A stretch of DNA of 64,000 nt from Aselliscus stoliczkanus (lineage: Eukaryota > Chordata > Mammalia > Chiroptera > Hipposideridae): assembly GCA_033961575.1 (NCBI GenBank), contig CM066740.1, forward strand, positions 88,953,117-89,017,116, in the 5' to 3' direction. Under the pieces are notes generated by a model, which did not search any database, had not been told where the DNA came from, and saw only the letters and a program-made list of their open reading frames with translations. This document shows positions 58,286 to 64,000 of the stretch, in pieces. The translations under genes and the position numbers were made by a program. Every line of letters begins with the position of its first letter. Position 1 is the first letter of the stretch.

Positions 58286-59599
58286 TAGTTACCCCCAAAA
58301 GGTAAGTCCTTGTAATTATCCTGAAAATAGTGTCTACTTGCTCTTCCTAGATGACTAGTCCCTATCTTGTTAAGACTGATCTCCAAGGCTCACTATGGCC
58401 GTGTGTGGAGGTGGACCGGGCGCAGATCCACTCCAGACTGGCACCCTTTCATTCCGTGGCACTTAGCAAACTAAAGGGCATTATCGGCCCAAGTGAAATA
58501 TGTGCTTAGAACCCCACATTCAGGACAATGGAGTGATCAAGTATTTACTCCATTAGGCACACTTCCAGGCTACGGAATGAGTACCTCATGGGCTTAGTAC
58601 TATCCGCACGGAGCTTACGGGCAGGCGAAGGTTATGCTCCCAGAAGTCAGCGATTTCCTTCCCTCTGCTGCCTGGCCACAGGCTGCCCCCTGATTGTAAA
58701 TATCACATCCACTTTTATTAGGGGAACCAGCCAAGTAGAGTCTGAAAAGCTCCAGGTAAATTCATTTCCTCCAGTGAGACACATTTCAGGGCACACATTC
58801 TGACCTATGGATCATCAGCCATCTGCCCTTTCCTAGAGGCGGGAAACAGGCTAGGTTAGTCCCGAGGGGGTAAGCTTCCTTTTCAGTACAAAGCAGTTAA
58901 CTGTGGTACATCCACATTGTATTTCTCCTTCCTGGAGGGTGGATGTCACACAGCCATCCACACTGTCACCCCTGACAGCCAGGGAGTGGCTGCCCAGGGA
59001 AAGAGGTTCAGTTCACTGTCATGATATGAGCAAAGCTACTCAACTCAAAGAGAATTTAAATGCACAGGCTTCATTATACTAGTGTGATTTTATCATCGCT
59101 AAGCTAGCAATCACAGGCCACAAAACCCAGCAGTGGATACAGCAGGAGGGTAGCGAGTGGTAGACTTGGGGACGCTTCCCAGAAGGAAGACAAGAAGGGC
59201 ACGAGGAAGGGGCTGCTGTAGCAGCACAGGCCATGGCCTTATGAGTGCTCCAGTGACCCACGGGCTGACAGATGCTGGATGGTGCGGAGAGATCCTGTAC
59301 TGGGAGAGGTGTCCAGTCATTAGACTTGTTTTGTGATTCCCTGGGTAACTAGGAGGCAGTTATCTGAGGAGCAGGGTGAGCAACTGGATAAAGTGGATTA
59401 AAAATTCAAGTCTCATTGTTGATAAACATTTCTTGACAGGGAAGGACCCAGGCTAGCCCTCGCTTTCTCAGGTGGGAATTCTGTAGCCATCATCTCCTTA
59501 CCTGGGAATTCTGTAGCTACTGCTCTGAACCAGGCATTGGACGGGATAGATGCTGAACTACAGGATGGAGGGGAGGCCAAAGGACAGGGAATTCGTGAA

Positions 59600-60058
59600 T
59601 GCCGTAACTTTTCCGTGTTGTGAGGGCTCGCTGTATGCACCAACTGGACAGGGCCAAGGGATGCCCAGATAGCTGGTAAGGCATTTCTGGGTATATCTGT
59701 GAGAGTGTTTCCAGAAGAAATTAGTATTTGCCTCAGTTGACCAAGTAAAGAAGGTCACCCTCACCAATGTGGATGAGCCTCATCCAACCCATTGGGCCTG
59801 GACAGAACAGAAAGGGAGAGGAAGGGCGAACTTGCTCTTTCCTGGAGCTGGGTCATCGGTCCCCCTGGTTCTTGAGCCTTTAGACTTAGAACAAATGACA
59901 CCACTGGCTTTCCTGGTTGTCCCGCTTGTAGATGGCAGGTCACGGGACTTCCTGGCCTCCATAAGTGCATGAGCTCATTCCAATAATAAATCTCCTCTTA
60001 TGTCTCTTTATAGCCTTTTGGTTCTGTTTCTCCGGAGACCCCCCAATACATGTCTCTA
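59600..60058 (+). repeat. ancient interspersed repeat, related to 43742-44356
   Basis: It shares AATGTGGATGAGCCTCATCC, CAGCCTCCATAA-like text and the GGTTCTGTTTCTCCGGAGAC end with the other copy. Family not named. Confidence 0.6.
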
Positions 60059-60790
60059 CCATTTCCTAAGAATTGTCGGTGCTCCGTGTGCACGCCATGT
60101 CCTTCCAAAAACTAACTGCAAGCTTTATTTGAAGACGAAAACCTTTAGATTCACTCTTACTGAGTGAAGAGTGCACCCAGATTTGCACTTCCTCATGGTG
60201 TCTCCCATGCCAAATTCCACAGGCTGGCTACAGTGAGGTGATTACTCCAGGACTACTTAGAAGAGGCACAAAGTGTTCATGTGGGGGTCACACATACAGT
60301 TTCAGGGTCCATTTGCTCTTGCTAATGAGTTTTCCACACCCTTGCCTTTTTCAGATCCACCATTTGCCACCATTTTAATTCAAACGTAGATGCCCAAACA
60401 TATACATGCACACACACATTTTCACACTCTCTCTTCCTCTTTCTCATTAACTTCTGAAAATTCTGCTTTATACCTATATACAGTTTGGAGAAAATATTAC
60501 TTTTCCCTCTTCAGTCTATTTTCAGCCTACTTCAGAAAGACATTTCACCACCTTTACAAGTCTTGACAGTAGATGAATAAGGTTCACTGGCTACTTTTCA
60601 GTTCTTAATGACTCTGGTACTTTCCTCAGCCTTAATAACTATGTAACTGCTCCGGTGACATAGTGAGTGCCCTACTCAACAGTTCTAATGCAATAGGCAC
60701 CTAGCGCTTAGAAACCCTCTATGCAGAAGACAGGTTTAATGTTGGTAATGACTATAAGTTCCCTTGAAATCTCAATCTCCAGTTTTTTTA

Positions 60791-60895
60791 TTTTTTTTTT
60801 TTGAGGGCAGTGTCACTGGCCCTCCTACGTGGAACCGAACCGGGGCCGCTGGCCTCCCAAGCCAGCGCTTAACCTCCGCGCCACTCAGCCGGCCC
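60791..60895 (-). repeat. short tRNA-derived SINE
   Basis: Reverse-oriented head GGGCCGGCTGAGTGGCGC with a T-run. CTCAAT and CCA(G/A)TTTTT patterns flank it. Confidence 0.9.
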
Positions 60896-61716
60896 TCAAT
60901 GTCCAATTTTTAAGTGTGGTTTTGATTACTAAAAATACTCAAAATTCATTCAAAGTAAAGTCTACTGTCCAAGCAGAAAAATACTGTTGTTGTTTTTTTA
61001 ATGCAACAAATAGGGAGTAGAACCATGTTTGACTGTGACACCCGCGCTGGTTTCTGTGCTCCAGCAGCCTGCTCTTTCAGGTAGGTGCTGGCCTCACCAC
61101 CCTAGACGTGAGGGAGTTGTAGGGTGCCGACACTGGGACCCTCCCATCTGTGCTCAGCTCACATCCTGCCAGTGTTTGACGTGCCAGGTCTCTGGACAGA
61201 GCCTGCAGCGGGCACCGCTGGTCAGTGCTGCTTCTCCCCCTGCCTCTGGAGCTCCTGATTAACCCCTGAGAGCTGCCACAGCTTCTCCAACAACCATTCC
61301 CGTAGCCCATTTCCTCCTGCGTCCTGCCTCTAGAATCAAACATGACTTCCCACCGTGGATTCAAAGACCCTTTATTAATCTCCAGTCTACAGCTCCTACT
61401 CCAGTAAAGCAGGCTAATTGGTCATCTCCCGTCCAATAATTCACTTTCTCTTTCCACAATCTTCTAAACTTGCAGGCACATTAGAATCACTTGGAATTAA
61501 AAACAAAAACAAAACATCCAGGCCCTATCTCAGATGAATGAATGAAATGCTGGTGTATATATTGTCTTAAGCTCCCCGGGTTTCTTCCTGCTGTTCTTCA
61601 TGTCCTTGTCTTAGCCCCTGAGGAAATGAGCATCCTATATTACCACTTATTGGCTAATAATACAATGATTAATTCTTCTTGTTCATTGTTTTTATCCTGT
61701 TTACTCATTGAGGTCA

Positions 61717-61811
61717 GCTTGCAGTGTCACTGGCCCTCATATGTGGGACCCGAACCGGGGCTGCTGGCTTCCTAAGCCAGCGCTTACCCACTGCGTCACT
61801 CGGCCAGCCCT
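61717..61811 (-). repeat. short tRNA-derived SINE
   Basis: Reverse-oriented head GGGCTGGCCGAGTGACGC, body to CAGTGACACTGC, with almost no A tail. Confidence 0.85.
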
Positions 61812-64000
61812 ACTTTTTTTTTTATATAAGAATTTATTTGAGTTTATTTGAGCCAAACTAATGATAGTTGCCAGGCAGCAAGATCTCAAATGCTTCCCCT
61901 TATATACTTCTTTAAAAATTGCAACTCAAAGCCGAGAACCGGCTTGATGTACATCCTTAGTTTTGGATTCTGCTTGTTTCACCCAATCTCTCCAGTAATG
62001 TGCCTAATTTGTTTTAATTCCTCAGGGACATAACACTGGTTATCTTGCTGGTGGCAGCCAATACATCCTACAGGCTCACCCGGGACTTTCTGCATCCAGC
62101 TTTCCTTTCAGTCTCTGCTCACACACACTTCCGTTCTCCCATGGCTCCCCAAACTGCAATCTCAGGCAGCATCTCCCCAGCACAGGCAAGGAAACTGGAA
62201 GTGGAGAAATGACCACTGCCCAGTCTTAAATGAAGAGAAGCATCAGCAACATCCAGGAAATTGTTTAACTGGTCAACAAGTGATTCTCCTGCCCCTACTA
62301 GGCCAACACTTTCTTCTTAGGCCTATAATGTTTCAAGGTACTTTTCAAAACCTTCCTTTATTTGAGCCTCACATCACCTACATAAACTTGGCAACGTGAA
62401 TTATCCTTACATTACAAACGAGAAAGTGAAGCAAGGTAAAAACTCTGGCCTCCTAACTTCCTTTCTAGGACCTTTCTCACTACAATAATCCTCATTCTTA
62501 TAAAAGCATTAAAAATGCTATACACAAAATGTTTTACATTACATGGAATTTACAGGGAAAAATAACTACTGAATGACCCCAGTATCCTAGAACCACCATT
62601 GTTATTTTGGTGTGTTTTCCTATGCCTAAAAAAAATGCAATCAACTGCATTCTATGTATTTAAAATAAAATTTTATAGTTTTGCTAGAATTTCATTAGTG
62701 TGGCTTTGGAGTAATTATAACATGGTTAGAATGAGACTTTTTATTCTGTAATGACGCTTACCTCACCAAGGTGTTTATTCTGTGCCGAAGCAATTGCTCA
62801 GTGAGGCAGAATCTGGAGAGAAACCAGACAAGGAAAATAGGGCCAGGAAGTAAAATCTTGAAGTCGATGATTTTAGAGTTGGAAGGGGTCTTATATTATC
62901 ATCTTGTTCAATGTGCACACTAGAATTAGAAAAGTGAGATCTCCACAAATTAAGTGGCTTGCTCCCTATTAAAAGGGTAGAGAAAGTTAAGCTAGGACTG
63001 GAATCCAGTTTCTTATCCTTGCTCAGGTGGTCTTCCCACTGTGCAATTATTCATCGAGCATCCGGGTCCCTAACAGCACGTGGCACCATGAGAGATATCA
63101 AAAGTAAGACTTGGCTTCCATTCTTAGGTAGCTGAAGTTTTAGACCAGTTTTAAGGTTTTATAGCAAATACTGGCTTTGCTAATAAATAAATACAAAGCC
63201 ACATCGCCCAATGAGCTTTTATCAGATATTTTATTTGAAGTGTAACTGCCAAGTTTTAGAGCATGGCAGCACACTGCTTTTGAAGCTTCTCTGATTGGAC
63301 TGTATCTTTCTGCATTCTTTAATGGATGGTTGATCTTTGGGGTGAAATAATTTTCTGTTTTGAAGAGGCAATTTGACCAAGTTGACAAAAGTCATTGTGT
63401 ATGAATGTAGATAATTACGGCAGGTTACACACTTAAAAAAAAAATGAACAGAGCTAGAAAGAGAGGAATAACACCCTGAAAAGTGACAAATTACTCCTTT
63501 TGCAAGATACATAAACAGCATCTGCCAGGTCCTTTGAGCAAGGGACAGCTCTGCTTTATGACAGTGCTAATGAGGGTGTCTTTTAAGGACCCTGATACAG
63601 GTGAGCAGTCTCTCCTAGCCCGGTAGGACTAGAAGTGTCATACCATGCCACCATGTGCCCATCCCCACGGCACAGGTCCTGCTGCAGGAACCACAGGACC
63701 TTCCCTCCCCACTACATCTGACTGAACCAAGATGAGCGCATGCCCCAAGGGCAGCCAATACCAGGGCCAGCTGGTAGCTTCTGTGGCGTGGTATATAGAA
63801 AGCGGGGCTGGGCCCCATTCCAGACCTTAGAATCTGAACTAAGAAAACCAAGGGAACCAGAGCCCCATAGGGTCATGGCACACAGGAACTTGGGGGAGCT
63901 GGGAGGTACAGAAAAGATAAAGAGTACAAGAACAGGCTACATGGAAGCAAAAGACGGTAGGCAAAAGGCTGAGCCATCAGGCAATCCTGTGCTTCTGGGG

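Larger units (their letters stand above)
57650..64000. other. upstream flank of ZNF282, no gene seen
   Basis: It contains a MIR, a copy of an unnamed ancient repeat and two short SINEs. In human, ZNF398 lies on this side of ZNF282; none of its exons is visible here. Short frames near 63.1-63.9 kb have no family features. Confidence 0.65.

Noticed and set aside
63140..63851. Minus-strand frames near the right end as possible ZNF398 exons
   Set aside because: Translations show no coiled-coil, KRAB or finger motifs and no matching splice borders.

Overview
The window is mammalian genomic DNA holding three tandem KRAB zinc-finger genes, all on the minus strand. Reading along that strand from the right end they are ZNF282 (57351 to 37759), ZNF212 (32527 to 21484) and ZNF783 (15207 to 2688). 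This is the gene order and relative orientation of part of the human 7q36.1 cluster. The genes were called by translating exons, checking GT/AG borders and splice phases, and comparing with my recollection of the human proteins; no database search was run. Many copies of a tRNA-derived SINE (head GGGCCGGCCGAGTGGCGC, B box GGTTCGGGTCCCAC, short A tail) point to a bat, probably a horseshoe or leaf-nosed bat (Rhinolophoidea). That species inference is moderate.

Each gene begins in a CpG island. Then come a coiled-coil exon (HUB1/DUF3669-type domain), a 127-nt KRAB A-box exon, one or more phase-1 cassette exons, and one 3' exon carrying all the C2H2 fingers. ZNF282 has 8 coding exons, adding to 650 residues with five fingers. 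ZNF212 has 5 coding exons, 496 residues and four scattered fingers. ZNF783 has 7 coding exons and about 568 residues if exon 5 is included in frame, with four fingers. The products are expected to be nuclear DNA-binding transcription regulators; the acidic linkers carry several psi-K-x-E (SUMO-type) motifs.

Layout: 1-2687, 3' flank of ZNF783; 2688-15207, ZNF783, with a degraded L1 in intron 4 and an 18-bp GC-rich tandem repeat in intron 1; 15.2-20.3 kb, intergenic with L2, MIR and nested SINEs; 20.3-32.5 kb, ZNF212 with a large L1- and SINE-filled intron 1; 32.8-36.2 kb, intergenic; 36.2-57.4 kb, ZNF282; 57.4-64 kb, upstream flank with no gene seen. I found no RNA gene outside SINEs, no CRISPR and no new multi-gene system. 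The most interesting points are a ZNF783 exon 5 without an in-frame AG acceptor, near-identity of the coiled-coil exon between paralogues, a main start codon in ZNF282 whose counterpart in ZNF212 opens an upstream ORF, a perfect 20-bp intronic hairpin, and a long-TIR DNA transposon relic.
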